NCBI GenBank assembly: GCA_016710095.1
Contig: JADJLL010000001.1
Location: 271,032 to 335,031, forward strand
Length of the DNA: 64,000 nucleotides
Origin: Candidatus Eiseniibacteriota bacterium
Lineage (GTDB): Bacteria > Eisenbacteria > RBG-16-71-46
Direction of reading: 5' to 3'
Part shown: positions 34,918 to 45,475 of the stretch, piece after piece
Numbering within the stretch: position 1 is the stretch's first letter
How the letters are laid out: the number at the start of each line of letters is the position of its first letter
Notes under the pieces: generated by a model
The model's database searches: none
Seen by the model: only the letters and a program-made list of their open reading frames with translations
Told to the model about the DNA's origin: nothing
Made by a program: the position numbers and the translations under genes

Positions 34918-37539
34918 ATGCCCGTCGCCATCCGGAAGCCCCTGATCCTCCTGGCCGCCCTCGCCGTCACGGCGGGGATCGCGGCCGCCCCGGCCTCGGC
35001 CGCCGTCAACCTCCGCCCGCACCCGCGCGGGAACTGGGATTCCCCGGCCGTGCCCCGCCACCACCTCGTGGGCAGCACGTTCTTCGACTACATCGGGTTC
35101 GAGGCGCTCTACGGCGACTCCGACTGCGTCTACGTCTACACGTCCGTCGGCAACGACGGGCCGGACGATGCGCCGAGCAGCGGCGACCTCGGCTACTTCG
35201 TGGACGGCGTGCAGCGCCTGACGAACTTCTCCGTCGCCTCGGTGCCCGCCGGGCTCAGCATCGCCTACCTCGATTGCCTGGGCGCGATCGCGCCCGGCCT
35301 GCACACGGTGGCGTGCGTGCTGGACCTCAACAACGCGACCGGCGAGACGAACGAGACCGACAACACGCTCGCCCAGCAGATCGCGATGATCCCGCGGCAG
35401 GTGATGCCCGGGCAGGCCGTCGTGCGCCCGCAGCCGCCGAACCCGACCGCGGGAACGGCACAGGTGGGCGGCACGGTGTACGCGAACCAGGACGGCGTGC
35501 GCATCCCCACGGTGGCGTCGTCGTACGGCACGTGGTCGGCGATCGCGATGCGCAACGCGACCGCGACGGCCAACTACGACCTGCACCTGTACGATGCCTC
35601 GACCAGCGCGACCAACGACTTCCGCACCAAGCTCGTGTCCTCGAACACCACTCCGGCGAACGCGACCGAGGCGTTGTTCGTGAATCACGCGATCACGGGG
35701 CCGCGCGCGAAGGACGTGGGCATCCAGTACGTGAGCGGCGGCAATGTGCACGCGATCGAGCATCGCACCAGCGCCACAGGCGCGACTCCGATCGCGCTCA
35801 ACACGACGGTGAACCACTCGTTCGCGCTGGACCAGATGGTGGTCGTCGAGGAGTTCCTTCACACGCCGACCGCCGGCATGGCGTCGCTGCGCGTGACGCT
35901 GCAGGGGCCGAGCTCGCTGCCGTTCCAGCTCATGTGGGCGTACGGCGACTCCGTCGCCTCGCGCACGTCGCTCGCTGCGCACACCGTGACGCCCGACTAC
36001 GTGAGCGGGTTCGTGACCGTGGACATCCCCGTGCCGACGACCGGCCCGGCGCAGGTGATGGGCCTCTTCCTCGTACGCGATGCGGGCCAGGCGGGCACGT
36101 CGCCGTTCCCTTACTCGCTCAAGATCGAATCCAAGGCGAACCTCGCGAACGTGACGCAGCCCGGCTGGATCGCGCCGATCGGCGTGGGCAACGGCAGCGC
36201 GTCGCTCACCGCGGAGCCGGTCACGTTGTCGGCGGGCAACAGCGTCGTCGCCCTGGGCTGGGTGAACGACGGCAATCGTGACGCGAGCGCGTACACCTAT
36301 CGCGTGTTCGTGGACGGCGCGCAGGTGATCGAGAAGACGGGCAACACGCTGGCGACAAGCGCGGTCGCCACGGGGGCGCCGAGCATGGGTGCGATCGCGG
36401 GCGGCCGCCACACCGTGAGCTACTCGCTCGATCCGGCCGGCGCGGTGACCGAGTTCGACGAGAACGACAATCGGTACGGCAAGCAGTGGGTGTGGACGCC
36501 CGGCTTGCTCACGGCCTTCGCATCCATGCCCGCGCCGCCGGATCCGCAGGGCGGCTGGGCCGACATGCCGGCGGCCGCGACCAAGCGCGACAACCTCGCG
36601 ACGTCGCGAGTGACGTATTCGCTCGGCGGCGTGTCGCGCTTCGGCACGACGATGATGATGCCGGGCACGGGGACGGACAACAGTCTCGCGTGGTACGTGC
36701 CCGGCGGCCCGCTCGACGGACTGCAGAGCCTGGTGCAGTCCACGAACCAGGCGGGCGACAGGACGGAAGCGCTCATCGCGCGCGGCGTGATCGCTTCGTA
36801 CGACGCCGCCGTGCGGCGCGAGTCCGGCAGCGCGGGGTACTCGATCCAGACGCTCAGTTCGACCGTGCTCGGCACGCTGCCGCTCACGAGCGCGACGCTG
36901 AACATTTCCGCGAATCGCATCGGCGTGCTCTACGGGCTCAACCTGCCGAACATCGTCGGGCCGGGCGGTGACCTGCAGATCCTGCTGCAGAACTTGTCGG
37001 GCAACGCCGACCTCGCGATGGCGTTGATCCCCGCGACCGGCGGGCCGACGTTCGACCTCGCGTCGCTGCCGTCCGCGAACAAGGCCGATGCCGCGGGCGC
37101 CGGAGCGGACGAAGCACTCGCCGCGGGCCAGTACGCGTGGGACGGCTCGCAGGTGGGGCTACTCGTCTACAAGACGTCCGCCGCGGAGCTCGCGAAGCTC
37201 GCGAGCTTCCGCCTGGTCACCTCGGGCGGCGCGGTCGCGGGCGCGGACGGCGCGACGCCGCGCGAGCTCGCGTTCGCGCTGTCGGGCGCGAATCCCGTGC
37301 GCGGCGGGGCGCAGCTGCGGCTCGACCTGCCGGTCGCGGCGAGCGCGTCGGTCACGCTGTACGACGTGAGCGGACGCGCGGTGCGGACGCTGGCCGACGG
37401 ACGGCTCGAAGCGGGCTCGCACGTGAAGGGCTGGGACCTGCGCGACGAGTCCGGCGCCGCGGTGGGCAACGGCGTCTACTTCGCCGCGTGCCGGGTGGGC
37501 GAGTGGAAGCGCGTGGTGCGGGTGATGGTGGTGCGCTGA
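34918..37539 (+). CDS. Secreted CARDB-domain protein with FlgD-like C-terminal module
   Basis: 873 residues, ATG at 34918 after GGAAGGGAG. Signal peptide LAALAVTAGIAAAPASAA. Two CARDB-type adhesion domains are recognisable by their ends (GETNETDNTLAQQ and TEFDENDNRYGKQW, the N-E-x-D-N motif). Between and after them are Ig-like or jelly-roll regions with a repeated LVQSTNQAGD/NVTQPGW style but no enzyme motif. The C-terminal module is ANPVRGGAQL...LYDVSGRAVRTLADG...GVYFAACR. Extracellular, probably structural or adhesive. It has its own promoter region, since the upstream gene ends in a terminator. Confidence 0.78.
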   Translation: MPVAIRKPLILLAALAVTAGIAAAPASAAVNLRPHPRGNWDSPAVPRHHLVGSTFFDYIGFEALYGDSDCVYVYTSVGNDGPDDAPSSGDLGYFVDGVQRLTNFSVASVPAGLSIAYLDCLGAIAPGLHTVACVLDLNNATGETNETDNTLAQQIAMIPRQVMPGQAVVRPQPPNPTAGTAQVGGTVYANQDGVRIPTVASSYGTWSAIAMRNATATANYDLHLYDASTSATNDFRTKLVSSNTTPANATEALFVNHAITGPRAKDVGIQYVSGGNVHAIEHRTSATGATPIALNTTVNHSFALDQMVVVEEFLHTPTAGMASLRVTLQGPSSLPFQLMWAYGDSVASRTSLAAHTVTPDYVSGFVTVDIPVPTTGPAQVMGLFLVRDAGQAGTSPFPYSLKIESKANLANVTQPGWIAPIGVGNGSASLTAEPVTLSAGNSVVALGWVNDGNRDASAYTYRVFVDGAQVIEKTGNTLATSAVATGAPSMGAIAGGRHTVSYSLDPAGAVTEFDENDNRYGKQWVWTPGLLTAFASMPAPPDPQGGWADMPAAATKRDNLATSRVTYSLGGVSRFGTTMMMPGTGTDNSLAWYVPGGPLDGLQSLVQSTNQAGDRTEALIARGVIASYDAAVRRESGSAGYSIQTLSSTVLGTLPLTSATLNISANRIGVLYGLNLPNIVGPGGDLQILLQNLSGNADLAMALIPATGGPTFDLASLPSANKADAAGAGADEALAAGQYAWDGSQVGLLVYKTSAAELAKLASFRLVTSGGAVAGADGATPRELAFALSGANPVRGGAQLRLDLPVAASASVTLYDVSGRAVRTLADGRLEAGSHVKGWDLRDESGAAVGNGVYFAACRVGEWKRVVRVMVVR

Positions 37540-37579
37540 GCCGACGCTCTCCCGGGCGAGCCGGAAAGTGCCATGCGGC

Positions 37580-37617
37580 GTGTGACGCGGCGCCCGATTT
37601 CGGCACCAACCTCCCGA
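37580..37617 (+). repeat. Leader repeat, copy 1
   Basis: The start of the sequence upstream of Kelch copy 1 (GTGTGACGCGGCGCCCG...TTTCG.CACCAA.CTCC) recurs with few changes at 41444-41482 before copy 2, so the duplicated unit includes upstream DNA. Confidence 0.7.
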
Positions 37618-37663
37618 GAAGAACTCGTACTCGTGCATCGGCACGCCACATCCGGAGGCGCTC

Positions 37664-40600
37664 GTGGTCGCCCTTCCTCACATCCGCCGGGCCTGCTTCA
37701 CGCTCGCCTTGCTCGTCGTCCTGCCGGCAGGTGCACTGCGCGAATCGCATGCTCAGGTCTGCACGATCACCGACCCCGGCGGCGACCGCCCGAGCCCACG
37801 ACGTGATCACGCCTTGGCGTATCTCTCGGACGGCCGGGTCCTGCTGTTCGGCGGCCGCGATGCATTGGGGCGGTACCTGGGTGATACCTGGTTGTTCGAC
37901 GGCAAGTCCTGGACGCTCGCCGCGAGCACGGGCCCCGTGCCTCGCGCGCGCTTCGGAATGACCAACGCAAACGGAGTCGTGATCCTGCAGGGCGGTGAAG
38001 GCGCTGATGGCGCGCTGATCGATACGTGGAAGTGGACCGCGAGCGGCTGGCAACGCGTATCGGCCGGCGGATCTCCGATGACGTCGTTCGCCGGCTTTCC
38101 GTTCGTCGCGATGGACTATCAGTGGCGGTCTTCCCCCTGCCAGCCTGTGTTCCCGACATCCTGTTACGCGGTGTGGGGTGTCCGCGCGGGTTACCAGCAG
38201 GGCGTCCGCGAGTGGGGGCCGGGTTACCCGGGCGAAGGGTGGAGCACACCGCAGCTTCGAAGCGGGACCGGCGATTGGCATGTCGATGGTGCGGCGACGA
38301 CGGCCGATCTCGGCCCCGGCGCTTCCGCTGCGGCAATCGCATTCGGTGGGAGACTCGGAGGGGCCGCCGTCAGCGGCGCCACGTTGAGCTGGTTCTCGCA
38401 GGGTGACGCGGCCTTCATCTTCAGGAACGCGAAGCAGGTGCCTGCGACTCTCGGTGGACCGCTGCCCGGGGCGAGAGCCGATCACGCCATGGCCCGCGGC
38501 GGCGCTGCCCCGAATCAGGTGATCCTGTTCGGAGGCAGCAACGGCGACCCTTTCACGTGGCGTACCACCGGCATCAACGCCTCGAGCTCCAACTCGAACA
38601 GCTCCAAGGAAGGTGTGGTGACCTGGGAGGTGGCTGCGACCAGCGGCCCGGGCGCGCGCATGGATCACGCGATGGCCTACGATCCCCAGCGTGGATGCAC
38701 CGTTCTGTTCGGCGGACAGTGGAACGGAGAGACTTTCGGGGACACGTGGGAGTGGAACCAACGCACCGGTCAGTGGGTGCAGGTGTCCTGCGCCTGCCGG
38801 GCCGTGGTCTGGACACCGCAAACCCCACCCTCGACGCCGTCCGCGCGCAGTGAGTTCGCCGCGGCCTACCACGCCTCGAACGGGCGCACTGTCTTGTTCG
38901 GCGGTACGGCCAGTGGAACCGATGTGCTGGGAGACACGTGGGAGTGGGACGGCACGGCGTGGGCACTCCGCTCGACGACGGGCCCGAGCGCCCGCCGCGG
39001 CGCGGCGATGACGTGGGACGCTGCGCGCAAGACCCTCGTGATGTTCGGCGGCGTGGAGGGCAGCGGCAAACGCTCGGGTGAAACGTGGGAGTGGGATGGA
39101 GCCCGATGGAGCCTGCGGAGCATCAGCGGGCCGTCACCGCGCTCCGGCGCGGCGCTCGCCTACTTCGCCCCGCGCCAGCGGGTGACCCTCTACGGCGGCG
39201 ATGGGGCCACCGGACTCCAGCAGGACACTTGGGAATGGGATGGCGCTTCGTGGACGCTGCGCTCCAGCGGCGGCGGGATCGGCTCACCCGGGCCGCGAGT
39301 CGGGGCCGCGATGGCCTTCGATGCCCACTCGAAGGTGCTGGCGCTGTTCGGAGGCCGCAACGGCAGTGCAGCCACGGGAGGGGTGCATCGCTGGAATGGC
39401 ACCGCGTGGTCGAGCGTCTTCGTCGCCCCCGCGGCGGCGCGGCCGGTGGCCCGCGATGGCGCGAGCCTCGAGTGGAGCGCCGAGCGTGGCAAGCTCGTGC
39501 TCTTCGGGGGAAGTGGTGCCTCCGGCCTGCTTGGCGACACGTGGGAACTGGACCTCTCGGCGGCGCCATTTCCCTGGTCGTCGCTTCCGATACCCGAATC
39601 ACCCAGCCCACGTCGCGACGCGCTGTTCACTCCGGCTCCGGGCAGTGGGCTGGTGCTGTTCGGCGGCCGCGGCAGCCGCGGCGCACTCGGCGACATGTCG
39701 AAGTTCCTTGGCGCGGACGCACCGCGCATCACGTCCGTGACTCCACCCCAGACGCGCTGTAGCGGCCCGGGGTTCGTCGAGTTGAGCGTGACGAGTTCGG
39801 GCTCGGGCCTGCAGTACACGTGGCGAAAAGACGGCGTTCGGATTCCGGGGGCGAAGCTCCCCACACTCGTCGTCACGCCGCTCAACCCCGCCGTCAGCAC
39901 CTACCACCGCGCAGGTGACCAGCCCCTGCGGGACGACCACGAGCCCCGGCATGCCGGTGACCGTCCATCCGCCGCTCGCGATCACCGCCCAACCTGTGAG
40001 CCAGGAAATCTGCCCCGCGGGTGTCGTGCGCTTCGCGGTGACCACGACCGGGCCAGCGAACCGCACCTACCAGTGGAAGCGCAACGGCGTCGCCATCCCG
40101 AGAGCGACGGATCCCTATTACACGAAGACCAACGTCCAGCTCCCCGATGCCGGGCTCTACAGTGTGGAGATCAGTTCGTCATGTGGCTCGATCTCGAGCG
40201 AGCCGGCGTCGCTGGTGGTCGAGGAGACTCCGCGTTGGTATCGGATGAACGCCGGCGGACCGTTCGTGCAGTCCACCGACGAAGGATATACCTGGTATGG
40301 CGACACGCCCTCGGCCCCCAGCAACTACTCGAACTTCGGCGAGAGCGGTTCCGCCGTGTCGGAAGTGGCCACGATCATCGACACGACGCACGCCTCGGTC
40401 CCGGCGCACACGCCCATGGAGTTGTTCCAGACGCAGCGCTGGGATCCGGCAGGTGGGGCGGAGATGACGTGGAAGTTCCCTACGGGCAACGGTGATTTCG
40501 AAGTGAGGCTCTACCTCGCCGAGACCTACTCCGAGATCACGGCGCCGGGCCAGCGGACGTTCGGCATCGAAATCGAGGGGCGGCGCGTCGCGACGGGTTT

Positions 40601-41282
40601 CGACATCTTCGCCCTGGCGGGCGGGCGCGATCGGGGAATCGTCCGTTCGTTCTACACGAGAGTGACCGACGGGAGCTTCGACCTGAAGTTCCTGCATGAG
40701 GTGCAGAACCCCACCGTCGCCGCGGTCGAAGTGCGCCGCGTCCACACGATCCGGGTCAACGCAGGTGGAATTGGACTGCCCGCAACGGGAGCGGAGCCGG
40801 GCTGGCGCGGTGACACCGGCGCCGCACCGTCGTTCTACGTGAATGCGGCTGCGACCGGAAATGCCGTGAGCTCGACGACTGCTTTGATCGATCAGGGGCA
40901 TGCATCCGTTCCGGTCGGCACTCCGCAGTGGTTGTACAAGAACGATCGCTGGGATCCTCCCGGCGGCCCCGAGATGACCTGGAACTTCCCGGTCGCCCCC
41001 GGTCGCCATCGGTTGCGGCTCTTCTTCGCCGAAACCCATTCGGCCATCACGTCGGCCGGCCAGCGCGTATTCGACATCGAAGTCGAGGGCCGGATCGTGC
41101 TGGCGAACTTTGACATCTTCGCCGGGGTCGGTGCAAACCGGGCGCTCGTGAAGACGTTCGACGTCGATGTCCCCGACTCACTGCTCACCGTGAAATTCAT
41201 GCACCGCGTCGAGAATCCCACGGTCAGGGCATTGGAGGTGAGCGCGTCGCCGTTGGAGCTCTCGGGCGGAGGATCGCCCTGA
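37664..41282 (+). CDS. Secreted Kelch-Ig-malectin protein, copy 1 (one frameshift, FlgD-like tail missing)
   Basis: GTG at 37664; signal peptide (ACFTLALLVVLPAGALRESHAQ). About ten Kelch-type units of the form VLFGGR...GDTWEWDG..W...S..GPSPR form a propeller (about residues 40-690). An Ig domain with WRKDGVRIPGA follows. Near 39904 one extra C (TACCACC for TACACC) breaks the frame. Comparison with copy 2 fixes this, and the continuation (39915-41282) has a second Ig domain (YQWKRNGVAIP) and two malectin domains (RMNAGG..., IRVNAGG...). It stops at GLSGGGSP-like sequence without the C-terminal sorting module found in copy 2. Extracellular carbohydrate-binding role is likely from malectin. Confidence 0.78.
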
Positions 41283-41323
41283 CGACCGGAAGAGGGACGC
41301 TTGCATGGCACCCGCCTCCCCGT

Positions 41324-41356
41324 GGGACGACCTTCGCTCGGGCGACTGCGACATCA
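41324..41356 (+). repeat. Fragment of the DLRSG-repeat gene in the spacer between the Kelch copies
   Basis: 33 bases match 45650-45682 with one mismatch and in the same coding sense (W-D-D-L-R-S-G-D-C-D-I). The surrounding spacer (41283-41528) has no intact gene, so this reads as a remnant of a deleted gene copy. Confidence 0.75.
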
Positions 41357-41443
41357 AGCGACACGAACGGCTTCGAGCTTGCGACGGCCCAGCCCGTGAC
41401 GGAGCCGACCCGCTTTCCCTCGGACCAGATATTTCGCGTTCGG

Positions 41444-41482
41444 GTGTGACGCGGCGCCCGGTTTCGTCACCAATCCTCCGAG
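41444..41482 (+). repeat. Leader repeat, copy 2
   Basis: Second copy of the leader described at 37580-37617, here 46 bases before the GTG start of Kelch copy 2. Confidence 0.7.
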
Positions 41483-41528
41483 GCGCAACTGCATTCCCGC
41501 ATCGACTCGGTACCTCCGGAGGCCTGCC

Positions 41529-44500
41529 GTGATCAAGTTTCCCCACCTTCGCCGGACATGGATCACGCTCGCCCTTCTGTGCATGATCCCCGTGAGCACC
41601 GCGCGCAGCGCATTCGGCCAGGACTGCTCAATCACGGACCCCGGCGGCGCGCGGCCCAGTCCGCGCAAGGATCACGCCCTGGCCTACCTCTCGAACGGCC
41701 GTGTCCTCCTGTTCGGTGGCCGAGACGAGTTCGGCCAGTACCTGGGTGACACGTGGCTGTTCGACGGCACGTCCTGGTCGCTCGCCGCCACCACCGGGCC
41801 CGCGCCGCGCGCGAGCTTCGGCATGACCAACGCGAACGGGGTCGTCGTGCTGCAGGGCGGCTGGGGTGCCTCGGGTGCGCTCACCGACACGTGGAAGTGG
41901 ACCGCGAGCGGTTGGCAACAGGTTGCCGCCGGCGGATCGCCCATGTCGTCGTTCGCCTACTACCCCTTCGTCGCCATGGACTACACGTGGCAGTCCCACC
42001 CGTGCCAGCCCGTGTTCCCTTCCTACTGCTACGAAGTGTGGGCGGTCCGCGCCGGCAATCAGCAGGGCGTGCGGGAGTGGGGACCGGGATACCCGGGAGA
42101 AGGCTGGGGATCGCCGCGACTTCGCGGTGGATCAGGGGAGTGGTACCCGCTTAGCGCCGCGACGACCGCCGACCTCGGTTCGGGCTCCTATGGTGGCGCG
42201 ATCGCCTTCGGCGGTAACAACGCCGCGGGCAGTCCCGTCTCGAACGTCACGTTGAGCTGGTTCTCCCCGGGAGACTCCGCCGTCATCTTCGGGAGCGCTC
42301 AGCAAGTCCCCGCCGTCTTCGGCGGACCGCTTCCCGGGGCGAGAACCGAGCACGCTATGGCTCAGGGCGGCACGGCGCCGCACCAAGTAATCCTTTTCGG
42401 AGGAAGCAACGGCGATCCGAATACGTGGCGCACCACTTCGATCTACAACCCGAGCCCCAACCTCGGCAGTCCGGACGACGGCGTGGTCACCTGGGAAGTC
42501 GCCGCGACCACCGGGCCGGGACCGCGCCAGAACCACGCGATGGTCTACGATCCGCAGCGGGGCCGCACCGTACTCTTCGGTGGCTGGTGGAACGGTCAGA
42601 CGTTCGGAGACACGTGGGAGTGGAACCCCGGCACGAGCCAGTGGGTGCAGGTGTCCTGCGCCTGCCGGGCCGTGGCCTGGACGCGGCCGAATCCGGCGGC
42701 ACGCCCGTCCGTGCGCACCGACTACGCCATGGCCTACGACGCATCGAATGGGCTCACCATCCTGTTCGGCGGCGCCTACTTCAACACCGTGCTGGGCGAG
42801 ACCTGGGCGTGGGATGGCTCGAACTGGTCGCTTCGTTCGACGTCGGGGCCCGGCGCGCGCCGCGGCGCAGCGATGACGTGGGATGCCGAGCGCAAGACCC
42901 TCGTGATGTTCGGTGGCGTGGACGGCGCCGGCAATCGCCTGCGCGAGACCTGGGAGTGGGACGGAAGCCAGTGGAGCCTGAAGAGCAGCAGTGGGCCCTC
43001 CGCGCGCTCCGGTGTGGCGCTCGCGTACTACCCGCCGCGCCAGCGTGTGACTCTCTACGGCGGCAATGCGGCCGATGGGATCCAGCAGGACACCTGGGAA
43101 TGGGATGGCAGCACGTGGTCCCTGCGCTCTGCTGGCGGCGGGGTGGGCACGCCCGGGCCGCGGACCGGAGCCGCGGTGGCGTACGACGAGTACGCGCAGG
43201 CGCTCGCGATGTTCGGAGGGAACAACGGCAGCGCATTTCTCGGCGGGCCCTATCGCTGGAACGGCACCTCGTGGTCGAGTGTCTTCGTCAACGGGGCCGC
43301 CTCGCAGCCAGTGGTTCGCAGTGGCTCGGTCCTTCAGTGGAGCGCCGAGCGCGGCAAGCTGGTGCTCTTCGGCGGTCGGACGGCGGGCTCGGGTGGGTCC
43401 GGCATGCTCGGCGACACGTGGGAGCTCGACCTTTCGGCGGCACCCTTCCCGTGGTCGTCGCTGCTGATCATGGACTCGCCGTCTTCACGTCGCGATATGG
43501 TCCTCGCGGTCGGGCCCGGTGGTGGCTTGGTCGTGTTCGGCGGCGAAACCGGTGGCCCCGTCAACGACACGTGGCGGTTTGTCGGCGCGGCCGCGCCGCG
43601 CATCACGTCGGTGACCGCGCCACAGACGCGCTGCAGCGGCCCGGGCTTCGTGCATCTGGTCGTCTCGAGTTCGGGCGAGGGGTTGCAGTACGCGTGGCGA
43701 AAAGACGGCGTGCCCATTCCGGGCGCGAACAGCCCGACGCTCGTGGTCACGCCGCTCAACGCCGCCGCGTCGGGCACCTACACGGCGCAGGTGACCAGTA
43801 CGTGCGGCACGGTGACCAGTCCCGGCATGCCGCTGACCGTGCATCCGCCGCTCGCCATCACCACTCAGCCGGTGAGCCAGCAGGTCTGCCCTGGCGGCGT
43901 CGTGCACTTCACCGTGAGTGCGACGGGGCCTCCCGGCCTCACCTATCAGTGGAAGCGCGACAGCGTCGCGATCCCGGGAGCGACGAACAGCTACTACACG
44001 AAGACCAACGTCCAGGCTCCCGATGCCGGGCTGTACAGCGTGGAGATCACGTCCTCCTGCGGGACGATCACGAGCGTGCTGGCATCGCTCGTGGTCGACT
44101 GCCCGCCGCGCTGGTATCGGATGAACGCCGGCGGACCGGTGGTGCAGTCCGGCGACGAGGGCGCCGCGTGGTATTCCGACACACCTGCGACGCCGAGCAA
44201 CTACGTCAACGCCGCCGCGACGGGCAACAGCACATCGTCGGTCGGCACGATCATCGACACGACGCACGCGTCGGTTCCGCCTCACACGCCGATGGAGTTG
44301 TTCCAGACGCAGCGCTGGGATCCAGCGGGCGGGGCCGAGCAGACGTGGGAGTTCCCCACCGGCGATGGTGACTTCGAAGTGAGGCTCTACTTCGCGGAGA
44401 CCTACGCCGCCATCACGGCGCCCGGTCAGCGGAAGTTCGGTATCGAGATCGAGGGGCGGACGGTCGCGACGGGCTTCGACATATTCGCCACGGCGGGGGG

Positions 44501-45441
44501 CCGCGATCGGGGCGTCGTCCGCACGTTCAACACCACCGTGACCGGCGGATCGCTGCGCATCAGGCTCCTCCACGAGGTGGAGAATCCGACCGTCGCCGCG
44601 GTCGAAGTGCGTCGCGTCCACACGATCCGCGTCAACGCGGGTGGCCCGGCGCTGCCCGCCGTGGGCGCGGAGCCGGGTTGGAACGGCGACACCGGCGCAT
44701 CCCCGTCGAGTTACGTGAACGCCTACGCGACGGGAAATGCCGTGACCTCGACGTCCAGTTTCATCGACATGGGGAACTCGTCCGTTCCTCCGGGCACTCC
44801 CATGGCGTTGTTCCAGGACGAACGCTGGGATCCGGACGGCGGCTCCGACATGACTTGAACTTCCCCGTCGTTCCGGGCCGGCACCGTCTGCGGCTCTACT
44901 TCGCGGAGACCTATTCGGGCATCACCGCGGCCGGCCAACGCGTCTTCGACGTCGAGGTCGAAGGCGAGACCGTGCTGTCGAACTTCGACGTGTTCGCGCA
45001 GGTCGGAGCGAACCGGGCCTGGTGCGGACGTTCTACGTCGACGTTCCCGACTCCCTCTTGACGGTGGGCTTCGTGCACGGCGTCGAGAACCCCGCGATCA
45101 AGGCGATCGAAGTGAGCGCCTCGCCCGTGGGACTGCTCGACGTCGAGTCACCGGTGGTGGACGGGCGGGTGTGGCTCGCACAGAACCGCCCCAATCCGTT
45201 CCGCGAGCCGACGCGAATCACGTTCGCCATACCGCAGGCCGGCCTTGCCGCGTTGCGCGTCTTCGATCTGGCCGGGCGGCGGGTGGCGACCCTGGTCGAC
45301 ACCACGCTCCCAGCCGGCGTCCACGCTTTGGAGTGGGACGGTCGCAATGCGGCTGGTGGGGCGTGCGCACCCGGCGTCTACCTTTATCGCCTGGAAACGC
45401 CGGCGGGCAGCCAGACCCGTCGGATGGTGTTGTTGCGCTGA
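41529..45441 (+). CDS. Secreted Kelch-Ig-malectin protein, copy 2, with FlgD-like C-terminus (two frameshifts)
   Basis: GTG at 41529; signal peptide (TWITLALLCMIPVSTARSAFGQ). Same architecture as copy 1: Kelch propeller (units such as LLFGGRDEFGQYLGDTWLFDG), two Ig domains (WRKDGVPIPGA, YQWKRDSVAIPGA) and two malectin domains. Two one-base losses break it. One is at about 44855 (ACTTGAAC for ACTTGGAAC, creating a TGA), the other at about 45019 (GGGCCTGG for GGGCCCTGG). Copy 1 is intact at both places. After the second, the frame runs through LLTVGFVHGVENPAIKAIEV to the sorting module (NRPNPF...FDLAGRRVATLVDT...GVYLYRLET). Intact length about 1300 residues. The DLRSG-repeat gene follows after 34 bases. 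Confidence 0.78.
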
Positions 45442-45475
45442 TATGGAACGAACCCTCCGCTCCCTCGAGGCACCC

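Noticed and set aside
30255..36411. Very long open frames on both strands (about 2000 and 1800 codons) over the BNR and CARDB genes
   Set aside because: They are Arg/Ala/Gly/His-rich shadows produced by GC-rich third positions; the real genes in other frames have signal peptides and domain motifs.
41305..41532. 75-codon ORF in the spacer between the Kelch copies
   Set aside because: Its only meaningful part is the remnant of the DLRSG gene; no signal peptide and no ribosome site, so not called as a gene.
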